Notes under the pieces: model-generated
What the model saw: the letters and a program-made list of their open reading frames with translations, nothing else
The model's database searches: none
Told to the model about the DNA's origin: nothing
In this document: in pieces, positions 24,046 through 35,360 of the stretch
Numbering within the stretch: position 1 is the first letter of the stretch
How the letters are laid out: every line of letters begins with the position of its first letter
Assembly (NCBI GenBank): GCA_950295325.1
Contig: OX485804.1
Span: 64,014,533 to 64,078,532, forward strand
Direction of reading: 5' to 3'
DNA from: Polytrichum commune
Taxonomy: Eukaryota > Streptophyta > Polytrichopsida > Polytrichales > Polytrichaceae
Length of the DNA stretch: 64,000 nucleotides
Translations under genes and position numbers: made by a program

Positions 24046-24986
24046 TTGATAACCTTTTGTGATTCTTTAAAGAACATTCCGACTTATTTTAGAAACAATC
24101 ATGATGTTATGAAAGATGGTGTTGGGTTTAATATATTTTTAAAAAATTACCTTCAAGTACATGTATTTACTTCATTTTTTATTGTTATCTTACATATTTT
24201 ATCCATGTTATCACATTTATTTCAAAATAAATTTATGGACATAACTATAATAGGTTTGGTGGTAAAGACCGATATTGTGCAAATATGTATGCTCTTCATT
24301 AATGAGTCTACGAATTGGAAGAATGAGACCTTTATTGTGCAAATCGGACATCACATTTTACCGGAATTTGGTCTTGGAAGAAGATATTTAGGGAGGCTAT
24401 CGAACGAAATTAAGGGAGGTAAATTTTATGATATTGAAATGATACGGAATTGAACAAAACAAGATCTTATGGATGCAGTGGTTTTTCAAGAGCATTTTGT
24501 CTTAGCGGTATCCAATGCATTAGAATCTAGATTTGAGGACAACCATATCAAAACAGTATTTAAAGTGTTAGATCCGACTAATATGTCGTCTAAACAAGTT
24601 GGCATAACTAATTCGGGGGTGGTTGATTTATAATTGTTATATGACCAATATAGAGTTGAGCATGAAATTGAAGGAAGAAAGATCCTTCCATTAATAAGTT
24701 ATAAGCAACTATCGATTGGTTGAATCAAAATTTCAAATATTTTTTGTCAATAATCACTTGGAATCACACCTTAAAAATAAATTATGAGAATTTCTTAGTT
24801 TTAGCCAAGGTAGCTAAAATACAATATATTAGCACATTGAGTTGTGAGAAAGCATTTTCAGTCCAAAATTATATAATTTTTAAAAATATATATATATATG
24901 TTAACAAAGAATTTGGAAAGTATTTTGCGGGTTGTTTTAAAAAATGCCAATTGAAGATTGTCATGAAATCATTCATGAAATCATAG
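24046..24986 (+). pseudogene. hAT transposase pseudogene (ZNF862-like type)
   Basis: The first frame (24046-24453) holds a stretch resembling the middle of ZNF862/C17orf113-like hAT transposases, ending in LGRRYLGRLSNEIKGGKFYD. The same frame continues past a stop with SNALESRFEDNHIKTVFKVL and DPTNMSSKQVG, typical of this group, then meets further stops at about 24630 and 24719. A frameshift leads to 24720-24986, where ISTLSCEKAFSVQNY matches the hAT C-terminal signature. At least three in-frame stops and one shift make it non-functional. It lies near the right end of the transposon, on the plus strand. Confidence 0.8.
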
Positions 24987-25697
24987 GAATATGAAAAACA
25001 ACAAGAAATTTAGGTATTTATTCTCTTACCCAGAACGGTATCCATGTGGAGTTGTTGGTTCCGAGCAAGAAGATAATAATTTGTTGTGATTTGTGCATGA
25101 AATGTAAATTATTGTGTTGGTGATTATTTGTACTAACTTAAACCCTTCTTGTCCTCAATGGTTTAGGGTCATCTAAGTGTGTAAGAGGATCATGAATGTG
25201 TGTTTTTTTGTTTTATATTAGAACATGTGAAGTCATTCATATATTAAAGAAGTTTATTGTTGTGAGTTTGTGTTCTATTGTATGACATGTGTATAAGAAT
25301 ATGTGTGGAATATGAGTTGTTGATCTTTGTAGTCATAGAGTATTTGAAAACATTGGTGGTTTGAGGGGTTGTAAATCCTTAGCCCCCAACTGGTGGGGGA
25401 TACTTGAACCAGGTCCAATTCCTGCTAAGGATAAATTAATTATTTTGGTAAGGGAATATAATTTAGTTGAGAAATATATAAAAATCGGCCAAGATATTAT
25501 TTAAACGGATTTTTTACCGGCCATCTTTTTACATCCGGATTTCAACCAAGGAAAAATGCCAAGTGGGGGAAATGAACCGGATGAACTTGATGGATCCAAC
25601 CCAAACCAACAAATAATATGTAATAACCGGTTGGGGCCCATTTTAATCAATTATTAGAGAGTTCGTGTGAAAAATCTCCTCGAACATTGTTTTGGTA

Positions 25698-25830
25698 TCA
25701 ATTCTTGGGGCCACACATAACCACATTCCACTCAACTATAGCCCAACTACAGGTGTCCGATTAAGATAAATAACACAATTAGGTATGTCTACTTTGGAGT
25801 TGACATACAAAAGAAAGTTGTGAATGTTGA
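25698..25830 (+). repeat. Dispersed repeat R1, copy B, right half
   Basis: R1 resumes here directly after the hAT element and its target duplication, with 'tcttggggccacaca', 'ccactcaactata' and 'tgtccgattaagata', in the same order as in the uninterrupted copy at 27.4 kb. Confidence 0.7.
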
Positions 25831-26403
25831 TGTTAAGACTATATCTATATGGCTATAATTAAAAAAAACACGTTAGTAAAACTAAAAATTGTATTTAGTG
25901 TCATAAGGTATTTTATGTCATCATGGCAACTTTTCTAATGGCATTTCTTAGAAATAAATTAACAAGTATTGTCATGGAAGATTGAAATGTGGATGAAATC
26001 CTTGCCATTTATTTAAACAAAGTTTGGCACATTATGCGTCTTGATAGTTTTGTGATGACATATTGTCATGGATGACTGAAACTTGAATGAAAAATCACTT
26101 AGTAAGTGACAATAATTGCAACATTGTAAATCTTTAATGTCCAATTGGTTTTTTGTGCAAGGAATGACAAACAAGGTTAGGTTTACATTTAGACTTGGTG
26201 ATACTACATGGGCAATTTACATTCGTAGTGAGCAAGACAAATAGCATTGGTGACACTAAATACAATATTTAGTGTAGTTATCATCATAAACAAGTTTAGA
26301 CAAATCAAAAGTGTGATTTTAATTATGTTGGTCAACAAAAAGAATATACTAAAGTGTTAGAGATGAGCTTGAGATGAGCATGTGAAGAGTGAAATAGGAG
26401 TTA

Positions 26404-26982
26404 GGGCTACTTCACACTATGGCCGAAAGTCGACAGGCCGTCGTTTTCCATCAATTAGATTGCAAGAAACCAAGAATTCGGCCTCTCCACCCTTCACACT
26501 AGAGGCCAAAGTCCAAAGGCCGTTGCAATTAGAAATGCCTACATGGCAATACTTTTTGACCAAGGCGACGGACTCTCGAAGGAAGTTTGGGTCGGACATG
26601 AATGGAAATCCAAACTATAGTGGAGAGGCCGTCAATTTTTTTCATAAAAAAAATCAAATGTTGACAAGATCTTGGCCGTTAGATTGGAGGGGTTGTTTTG
26701 GGCAAGGAAATAAAGTGGGATGCTCCTTCTTCCTTTGAACTTTGGGCTTGGCCTTTGGAGGCTTCAAACTATGGCCATCCGAGTCAAGAGGCTGTGGGAG
26801 TTCATGGCCAAAGGTTTGGACTTTGGGCTTGACCTTTGTAGGCTTCACACTGTGCCTGGCCGAAGGCTCCAATTCCTATATTTTATTGATTATTTTCAGT
26901 CCATTGCTTTGGACTCTCAACAAAGTTTGGCCATTCAATCCCACGGCCTCACGACTTGGACAACCATGGTGTGAAGCGGCCC
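26404..26982. mobile_element. Tourist-like MITE M3 (PIF/Harbinger type)
   Basis: The left end GGGCTACTTCACACTATGGC and the reverse complement of the right end GGGCCGCTTCACACCATGGT agree at 16 of 20 positions. The flanks are TTA (26401-26403) and TTG (26983-26985), one base from a perfect TTA duplication. Length is 579 bp. The interior repeats 'aggccg' and 'ggcttca' words and has no coding capacity. Confidence 0.7.
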
Positions 26983-27139
26983 TTGGAAACACGCCATCTT
27001 CTTTTTAGCCCTAAAAAGTTGGCCCACCATGGCAAACTGGTTCACCATCTATTATTCAAAGGGGGTTCATTACCCACAACGTTGCAATCTATGTGGAGCA
27101 TCAATGTGTAAGTGTAGGGTTAAAACGGGCACTAATGTA

Positions 27140-27560
27140 GATGGCTCTTAAATGGTTATTTTTACCAACTAGCCCCACTTCTCCTAGGATAAGAAGCACG
27201 CGTTGAGTACAAGATGATTAGCAAAATCCAAACCAAGACCATAGCCACTTTCCTCATAATTTTATGAGTTCATATGAATTTCTTATTCATTGCTCATGCT
27301 CATTGAACAATGATATAGGGTCTCCTTATAATGTTGATTATTGAGCCTAGAATGGTTATTAATTTTTGAGCACGTAGTCTAATATTCTTTTAAATGCATA
27401 TCTTTGGTTATCTGTTCTTGGAGCCACACCAAACCACATACCACTCAAATATAGATGTTCGATTGAGATAAGTAACCAAATCATGCATGTCCATCTTATC
27501 CATATATATGCAAAACGTTTATGATATTACACTTTCCATGTGAGCTGCATATTTGTCTTT
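27140..27560 (+). repeat. Dispersed repeat R1, copy C
   Basis: The longest uninterrupted copy. It begins near 'ttaaatggttattttt', passes 'cttctcctaggata', 'gattattgagcctagaatgg' and 'ccacataccactcaaatat', and ends near 'gtccatctta'. It serves as the reference for the empty site of the hAT insertion. Confidence 0.65.
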
Positions 27561-27689
27561 TTTTGCAAAGGTTGGAAGTGCTTCTTAAATTTAGATCTTC
27601 TCAAATTCAAGTATGAGATGAAGAATTGTTGCTAATGTGGCACCATTTTCCCGTTAAAATTTATTAGGTACGTGGGTCTATCTTGGGCT

Positions 27690-28050
27690 CTCCCATCTCC
27701 ACATACATTTTTGCCATAGTAATTTAGTCTCATATGGTCATCAATTATGAATCACATAGATTGTCATCTCAAGTTTGAATCTGGAGCCAAGGAGTAAGAG
27801 GTCAAAATGAAGATTATCATTCTCTTTAAATGGTTAGGTAAACTATGTTCTCTTGTTTTGTTAACCATTGAACCTAGAATGGTAAAAGAATGAATGTTTT
27901 GATCATATAGTCCAATCTAATTAGAACACGTATCTTTTCGTTGTCCATTATTAGCTACAAGCCTTTGCCATATACCACTCAACTATATGTGTCTAATTTA
28001 AGAAAAGTGATCACACGACGCCCACATAAACTTACATTACCATAGATGGC
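27690..28050 (+). repeat. Dispersed repeat R1, copy D
   Basis: A second copy almost in tandem with copy C. It shares 'gaggtcaaaatgaag', 'accattgaacctagaatgg', 'tagtccaatct' and 'ataccactcaactatatg'. Its left part also resembles the segment at about 6460-6610. Confidence 0.55.
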
Positions 28051-28246
28051 TCTCTATTATGACACAAAATAATTATTTTCCCCTCAAAAATTGCCACATG
28101 TCATGCTCACATTTGCCACAACATTCCATGTAGTATCTCACGTGGAAACTTCGTTCCGGCACATGTAAAGGTGAAATAGGAAACCCTTCTACAATTGTTT
28201 GAGGGAGCAATCTTCAAGTTTAGATCCAGTCTCTATGAACCCTAAA

Positions 28247-28581
28247 ATGGGTCTATATTATTAAGGTTTGGGTCCAAGAAGCTTTAAGTTCCAAACCACC
28301 CCTTCAATGGACTTGAGATTGAACTTGAAATTGAAGGGTTGGTTACTCAAACTACAAGAAGTATTTTCATGAGTGAGGACAACCAATAGTTGGCGGGAAA
28401 GTGATGGCACATTATTGCCACTTTGTTGTTTCATATCTGTAACACAAGATCGCATACCCTATCGGAGGTAATCTCATCGCATTCAACCAATAAGATTGCT
28501 GAAATTTGGAGTCTCTTTGATATTGGACCCTAGTGTAAATCCACCCTAAGCTTATCAAACTTGGACCCTAAAAAAGGACCC
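28247..28581. repeat. Possible short inverted-repeat element
   Basis: The left words 'gggtct...ttaaggtttgggtccaag...aagcttta' recur in reverse complement near 28545-28581 as 'gggtcc...ttagggtccaag...aagctta'. The match is gapped and no clean target duplication was seen. Confidence 0.3.
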
Positions 28582-28599
28582 AACACGACACGACCATAC

Positions 28600-28980
28600 C
28601 CATGCATGCATGACATCACCTAAGTCAAATATTTATCCTAATTTGACACCTACATTTGAGTGGTATGTCATTTTGTGTGGCTTCAAGAACGGATGTAAAA
28701 AGACACATTTAGTAAAGAGATTGATCCACATGCTCAAAATATGATAACCATTCTAGGGTCAATAGTCAACACTTATATGAACATTTAACGGGCACTATAA
28801 TTTTCACTTTGGGAATGAATAAGATAGCCATAGGAGGTCCGAAAATTGTGAGGAATGTGGCTAGGCGCTCGATTTGGATTTGCAAAGCATTGCATACTAA
28901 TCGCGTGTTTCTTATCCCAGGAGGAGTGGGCTAGTGGGAAAAAGTGACCATATGAGACCCATCTAGCTTACCATCATCCA
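28600..28980 (-). repeat. Dispersed repeat R1, copy E (reverse orientation)
   Basis: Read on the minus strand this segment follows the R1 order: 'cactagcccactcctcctggg', 'atggctatcttattcattccca', 'ttgactattgaccctagaatgg' and 'accactcaaatgtagg'. Copies C, D and E lie within 2 kb of each other. Confidence 0.6.
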
Positions 28981-29535
28981 TGCCACCTGGCACCTACCAT
29001 GACATGGGGTCATTCAACCCCACAAGAGTAGCTCCTCGCCGAACAAAGCAGGTCCATAACTGTTGTCTCTCGCTCCGCTCGTTGTTTTTCCTCCTCTAAT
29101 TTCCAATTCTTCACACTCCGTCTCTACATCCGTTGCTCCACACTGCCAAGACACTTGATGCTGTCGTAGATCATTAATGTTTAGTCAAACTAATTTTATG
29201 TCACTCCTGCTTAAGGTTAGCGGAGATTACTCGCAGCAAACTTGACGCCCTAACAATGCTGGCAGGAATGAGGGCGGAAGAGTGAGAGCAAGTTTTCATT
29301 GGAAAATTCTGAACCCTTTACTGATGAAGGTGGCGGAGAGTGGTTCTATGTGAAGTGCAGCCGCGACCTATTTTGGTTTCGTGTTAGTGAGGGGGGGGGG
29401 GTGGGGGGGAGGGGAGAATTGAGCAACAGAGCGATGATAGTGTGAATTAGGGTTTTGGGTTCTGGAGATTTGTGGTGCGTCAAGGGTTTTGGTTTGATTT
29501 TTGATGCGTAGAGTTTTGATGCCCATGCCCATGCC
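28981..29535. promoter_or_regulatory. Upstream region of the RS-rich gene
   Basis: This should contain the promoter and 5' leader of the gene starting at 29536. The composition changes from AT-rich repeat DNA to mixed sequence near 29040. A strong G-run lies at 29391-29414. No clear TATA box was seen. Confidence 0.35.
29391..29414 (+). other. G-run with G-quadruplex potential
   Basis: Eleven Gs, then T, seven Gs, A and four Gs, about 120-145 nt before the ATG of the RS-rich gene on the same strand. It could form a G-quadruplex in DNA or in the 5' leader RNA. The exact G count may be subject to sequencing error. Confidence 0.7.
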
Positions 29536-32500
29536 ATGAGGTCGCCGAGCATAACGCGGTTGAAGGATGGCGGTGACGAAATTGAGAAGAAATGTCGTGT
29601 TGCGGAGATTGTTGGACTCCGAAATACGCAGAAATCATCGAATGGAAAAAGCTCCTCCAGAAGTAGTCGCCATGTGAAGGCAAGCTCGAATGGGTCAGGA
29701 TCAAGGTCTAGGAGCAGCAGCAGCAGGAAGCGAGAAAGAAGCGAGAGCTCAACGCCTTCAACGGGCAGCGAGAGAGACACAGACTGGACCACTTCAGTTG
29801 CATCTTCTTCGTCTTCATCTGATTCTGACACGGATGGTAGGAAATCTAAGAGAAGGAAAAAATCATCGTCACATGTAGGCACGGGCAGCAGTACCAATGA
29901 GTCGTCTACAGATTACTCGACCTCGGATGCGGAAGGAACTACTCGGTATGCTTGTCTCTCTTAAGAGAAACTCCCCTTGTATTGTATATGTCACTCTGAC
30001 AGATGCATGTATGGGTATGGCTAGCTTCTGAGGTCATGGGAGGAACCCTCTTCACCGAGATTTCTCCTGTGACTCTGTTTTTTTGTTTGAAATTGTTGTG
30101 TGGATGTGGACGTTGATTGATTTTGCTTACTAAAAGGAAAGAAGAGGAACGATCACACAAAGGAGAGCACTGATTATAAGGGGTCAATGAGGGCACATTA
30201 TTTTGCAACGAGTCTTGTGTAGGTCTTTTAGTTTATGCACCTCCATTGAGAATCTACGTTGTTTGTTCATCCTTTGAATTTCCTCTTCGTACTTTGCAGA
30301 TGGTAACATTTACTTTTATTTATTGACCTCAGTCCTTGTACCTCAAGGTTCTGAATTCTCATGGCATGTTAATCACCTTGATTTGTCATAAATTGTAGGT
30401 ATTTCTGCCCACATTAGGCCTCAGACTTGAGAGCTCAACTACCTTACTAAAAGTGTACTTCTTCGGATCATTACTTCTATATTGTGTGTCCGTTGCTCAG
30501 GAAGTATTATGGTTATACTTAGGAGCTACAGCATTTTGCAATGCTGTATACCTCCGTAAGGGTAGATAATTCTGAGTACTTCTGCCTTTTGATAATTGTG
30601 TGGGTGGAATTGCAGTAGGCACAAATCCAGCAGTAGCCGAGAAAGGAAATCAGGGCGCAGGAAAGAGAAGATAGATAGGAGATCCAAGACAAAGGAAAAG
30701 AGGCGGCACCGAAGTGGGAGTGTAAGAGAGAAGGAATCTTTGTCAAAGAAAGGTCGAGACAGGGAGAAGGAAAGGCATAAAAGGAAGGAGAGGCACATTA
30801 AACATAGGAAAGAGGGCGGTAAAAAAAGAACAAAAGAAAGAGCAGAAGAGGTGGTTGTTTCTCCAGAACAGGAGATTGTGAAACCGACTTTTGCCCGGAC
30901 ACCACTTCAGGTGCTGCTCAGACACACATACTAGGAGACTGCTTTGTTTTTTTCTGGGTCAATCCCATAGAATGCAATTTACATCTTTCACTCAGAAGTC
31001 TGATTTACAAATGTGTAGTTGAATGAGGATAGTTCAATGTGAATGTCACCACCAGCCACACTCAAGGCCGTTTAGTTGCATTTGAAATGGTCTAGAAATG
31101 TGGCATGTAGGTTATGCCTCATTCTCTACCTGAACAATTGAGCTTTTTCTTAAAATTTTGACTGGACGGAGTCTTTGTAAGAGGTCTAGGTCTTTAGGGG
31201 TTGGCGGTATCATGGATCACGATAGTCCTGGATTGATAGTTTGTCAAAGACTATGAAGAGGCTACGAGTGCAGCTGAAGCTGCTGTAATTGGCAAGACAA
31301 TCTGGATTATCAAAGCTGCCATTTTCATAAGTTCTCATCTTGAGGTTTGTTAGTTCAGTTTCCTTTTAGTTGCAGACAGAATCTGGATGAGGCTGAACAG
31401 TGTTGTGCTTTATTTTGGATGGGTATCTCAGGCCACAATGGATGCACAAGAACAGCAAAAGGCATTGATAAGGCGTAATGCAGAGCTTGCCAAGGTTAGC
31501 ATCTAGTCCCTTATTTTGTTCCCAGTCATTGTGTTCATAAGTCTTATAAACTTTCTGAATTGTTCAATGTATTGAACCAGCTGTATGTAGATTTCCTAAC
31601 ATATTAGGTTGCAGGCAAGGCTAGCAAGTGGGGATCTACAGAGAGCAAGAGATGAACAAGCAGAGATGCAACGACTTTATGGTGCTGTTGATTGGAGGTA
31701 TGAGTTTCCATCCATATTCACCTGGACTGGCTGAATTGTTACAAGATTGGAATGGAAGTGCATCTTTGTCAGTAACTTAATGTGACATATTCCCATTAGT
31801 CCATCTGTATTTGGAGGCTCTTGTGACAGAAGTGCCACAAGTGAGTCTTGGCCATGTCAGGGTAAGAGAGTGGAATGTGACAATAAACAAAAGATGGTGA
31901 ATATACTTAATAAGTAACTCCACTGTTTGATTTAGTGAGAGTTCTTGAAAACTTGACGTATGATAGTCTCAGTTGGGAGCCTATATCTGTTAATTACATT
32001 CGCTAGACCGCAAACTGGCATTAGCACATCATTAAGGTATAGGTGAACATTTCAATTGAGTATTTCTCATCGAGCTGTGTTTGTCATCAATTGAAACAGA
32101 GCTACCAAGAAGCTACGGACGGAGAAAAAAGTATGTGACTTATTACTGAAACTTTTTTTGTTTTCATGAGCTTGCCAAGGCATGTTGATCTTGTGTCAAA
32201 GAAGTCTGTCCTTGTCTTTACAAAGATGGTAACATGCTATCTATAGAAGTAAAGTGTGGCTGTGATTTAGTAAGTTCAGGCAAAAGATAGGATGTTCAGA
32301 TGAAAGCTAAGCAGGGCAATGTCATGTATTGTTCTGTGAGATTGGATGGTTAATACCCTCTCTGCTGGTCAGACTGAACACTTTGCTTGAAGGCCCTAAA
32401 GTGTGCAATTTCTGGCTTTCAGAGATTGGAGAGGACAATTGCAGCTGGCAACAAGCTTGCTAATATGGAGGAGCGAGAAATCGCTCGCATGGATGCATTT

Positions 32501-32876
32501 CGTGTTGCGGTAAGTTTTCCGTTAAGTATCGTGTCTCACACTTCCCCACTTTGGACATATGAACTTCAGATAAATAGACTCCCTCTATGTGCCTTGATGT
32601 CTAGATGCTATGAAGTTTTAGCCTTGTTTGAGTGATTTTGTGAGTACTATTACAGCTCCTTAACCAAGGTAGAGGAGTGTGGGTGGGGGGGTTTGAGACT
32701 GTGCTTGGCAGCTAGGATTGCCAACAGCTGAAGCACAACGTCAGGCCGAATGGAGAGCAGAGGCTACACGTGCTTTGGCAGAACAAGAAGCGATTATGAA
32801 GGAGTCAACTCCTCTTTGTTCATCTGGCAGACCGCCAAAGCACTCTGTCATTGGACCTCGCCTGCCTCATCGATAA
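29536..32876 (+). CDS. RS/KR-rich, coiled-coil protein, probably nuclear; family not recognised
   Basis: Model of eight exons: 29536-29945, 30616-30910, 31240-31344, 31432-31494, 31615-31697, 32100-32130, 32423-32509 and 32712-32876; 412 aa. All introns are GT-AG and every junction keeps phase. Exon 3 is the weakest (poor pyrimidine tract, hydrophobic content); skipping it also keeps phase and gives 377 aa. The N-terminal third is Ser/Arg-rich with acidic patches (about 40-135). Exon 2 is a Lys/Arg/Glu block of SR-like character. The rest is helical and charged, including AQEQQKALIRRNAELAK, ANMEEREIARMDAFRVA and LGLPTAEAQRQAEWRAEATR. The protein ends in PRLPHR. The composition suggests a splicing-associated or other nuclear protein, but this is inference. 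Confidence 0.72.
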
Positions 32877-35360
32877 GGATTTTAGCAGTGAGATTAATAG
32901 CGTACATTTCCTCTTCCCCTGCACATCTCGTTGGCCTTAACTTTTACATGCATACGACTTGAGTACCTGCAAGTCGAGCATCAGCACAAGATCAAACATT
33001 GACAGTACAAGGCACATCTCAACACTGGGAATGCTTCCCTTTGAACCAACAAATTTAGGAGTCTATGTTGATATGTTGGGATTACATGGTTCACAGCTGC
33101 AAGCTAGTTCTGAATTACCCAGGGGCCATTTTTACCTTCAAGTTTACTGAAGCAATCTAAATTCAGCCCTGTGCTGATTTACACAACCATCCAAGGTGGT
33201 TTTCTTCTTGTAGTACAAACAAAAAAGCTCTCAAATGCACCTGATAAACCTCATATGTAACCAATAGACATGGTACTATTTTACTCAAGTCCTTCACTGT
33301 ATGTTTACATAACATTGATTTGAACAGCAATTAAGTGTGGCTTGTTTATTGTGTCCATAGATTGTGTTTGAATTTTGGTGCTGTCGAAGTTGGCAGAATT
33401 CTCCATTCTTTTTCTTGGATAATTCTGGGCTCTTGTAACTGTTGTTGTGTATCTTTCAACACTTTCAAAAATGTGAGTTTAGAGGATTCACAGGATAGAA
33501 GGATTTGATTACGGCCATAGGAAAAGTTACAAATGGATTAGAAGTGAATAGGTAGATGAATCAAAGTCACCATCATATAAACTCCTATTTTGTCTTTGAT
33601 GTACACCACCATGTGTAGGGGCTTATTGAGACTTGACTTTCATATGTCAAATCTGAACCACGTAATTAGCATAATCTGTGAATATTCCTTTGTTTAGCTT
33701 TCCTTTGTTGGATCTGCACATCACCAAAAGTCAAGTTTACCTAACAGAAGTAAAATGTTTTTCTAGATGCATCCACCATAAGTTCATTCAACTTTTGCAA
33801 ACAAATGGATCTCCTTAGCATTGAGGAGTACAATACCGCCAAACAACACTTGACCTAAAGAACTTGTCACACCAAGACACAGTCAAAAAGGCAAATATTG
33901 AATTTCACTATATAATTCAATCCCAGGTTCCCACATGGGGTTTTACTGGGTCTCAATCCATCCAAAGATAGCGTGTGGGGATCTCTTTTTATTTCTTATT
34001 CCCCTTCTTTATTTCAACGAAATTGTGAAGAATAATACACCGCAATCTTGAGTTTCATAAGTTCTACTTAGAACTTATAGGAGGCAAATGACATGTTACA
34101 TGTGAAAGGACAAAGTCCAAGTGTTCTTCACCACATGAAAATCTCCTACTTGGGTTGACTCTATTTTCTATTAAAAGAAGACGTGAAAGACTACATGTAA
34201 AGAAAAAGAGATTGGTGAGCCAGATCTATCCATTTGAAGTTGAGAGTTCCATTTTGAGATGTTAAGAGTGCTAAAGGATAGAATTCTTAAAAATCTTCAC
34301 TTTCTACTATGGTGATAAATAAGTTTTTTGTGGTGGTATTTTAAAGGCCACTTGACATGATTATTTGTGAGTTTCCTGTGAATTATACAAAGATGGCAAG
34401 TAAACAATCCCGAGTGAAAGTTATAAGTGAAAGAAAATAAAATCAATGAGCAAGAACTCTCCATTTGAAGACGAGAGTTTCACTTTGACATGTTTTATTG
34501 AAACTCCTATTTTTCTAGAAACATTTCAAGTATTATTCTAAGGATGAATATGATGATGCATTAGTTAGGATGGCCAAAAAGTCAATGGTCAACACCAACC
34601 ACTTCTAGGCACACCTATATAGAGTAACCACTTAAGAAAATCCATTATTATAACATCGGATTTGTGCAATTTTTTTCCTAGATTTATTACACACTAGAAG
34701 AGGCCAAACCTCCTAGAAGCAATTATAAGATGCTCATCTACCTTAGGCTAAGGTATGTGAGTATTATTTGAATTGGTTTTCATGTCCTCCAACTTCTAGC
34801 AACTAGATTTACATGACAAAACTCATGTTGCATAGCAAATCTATAATGGAGCACATGCAAAAACCATATTGAAAATCAGGACTTCCCTAATTTAGTTATG
34901 ATTTTCGGAACTGAATGTTTGTTGATTTTTAAACTAGATACAAAAGTTCTTCCAGTTGTACTCACTATTGATTATAGAGTAGTTATTAATAGTTGAAGAC
35001 ATAGTCCAATCTTTTTTTTAACATATGTCTTTATGATGTGTGCTCTTTGATCCTCACTGAACCACATACCAATCAAATATAGGGGTCTGATTTAGAAAAC
35101 GAGACACTTAGACCCAGCAACCTTAATGAGAGTAGTATGTTTTTGCTGTAATTAACTGAGCTTACGTTGAAAGTTTGAAAATGTGAAAAGCCTCAGTTTT
35201 CTCATCACTTTTGTGAGAAGCGAGGTTCAAGTTAACTTATGTGGGTGAAAGCTTCTTTGTGGATTTCCAAAGTTGAAAATCGGCACCACAAAGACAAAGC
35301 CGAGTGGAAGGCATGAAAGAAGGAGCGACCTTGCCAGGAACGATCCCACTCTAACTTAAC
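32877..35360. other. Intergenic DNA between the RS-rich gene and the sacsin gene
   Basis: The first few hundred bases should be the 3' untranslated region of the RS-rich gene. The rest is AT-rich with no supported exon. A partial R1 repeat lies at about 34960-35110. Confidence 0.5.
34960..35110 (+). repeat. Dispersed repeat R1, partial copy F
   Basis: Contains 'ctattgattatagagtagtt', 'gacatagtccaatctt', 'cctcactgaaccacatacca' and 'tcaaatataggggtc' in R1 order. The left part of the family is missing. Confidence 0.5.

Larger units (their letters stand above)
20302..25689 (+). mobile_element. 5.4-kb hAT transposon with exact 8-bp target duplication
   Basis: TTTTGGTA occurs at 20294-20301 and at 25690-25697, immediately outside the element. 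The left end CAATGTTCAGGGAGA and the reverse complement of the right end CAATGTTCGAGGAGA agree at 13 of 15 positions. The element lies inside a copy of repeat R1, whose halves continue on either side. Contents in order are a CCGG-rich subterminal region, a GGTTTAGGTTGATAGAG-type minisatellite, AT-rich DNA and a transposase pseudogene. The 8-bp duplication, short TIRs and transposase type all indicate hAT. It is no longer autonomous because the transposase is broken. Confidence 0.85.

Noticed and set aside
29346-29897. Minus-strand frame of 183 codons opposite exon 1 of the RS-rich gene
   Set aside because: Serine/arginine codons read in antisense give long Leu/Ser/Asp frames; the plus-strand gene explains the sequence.
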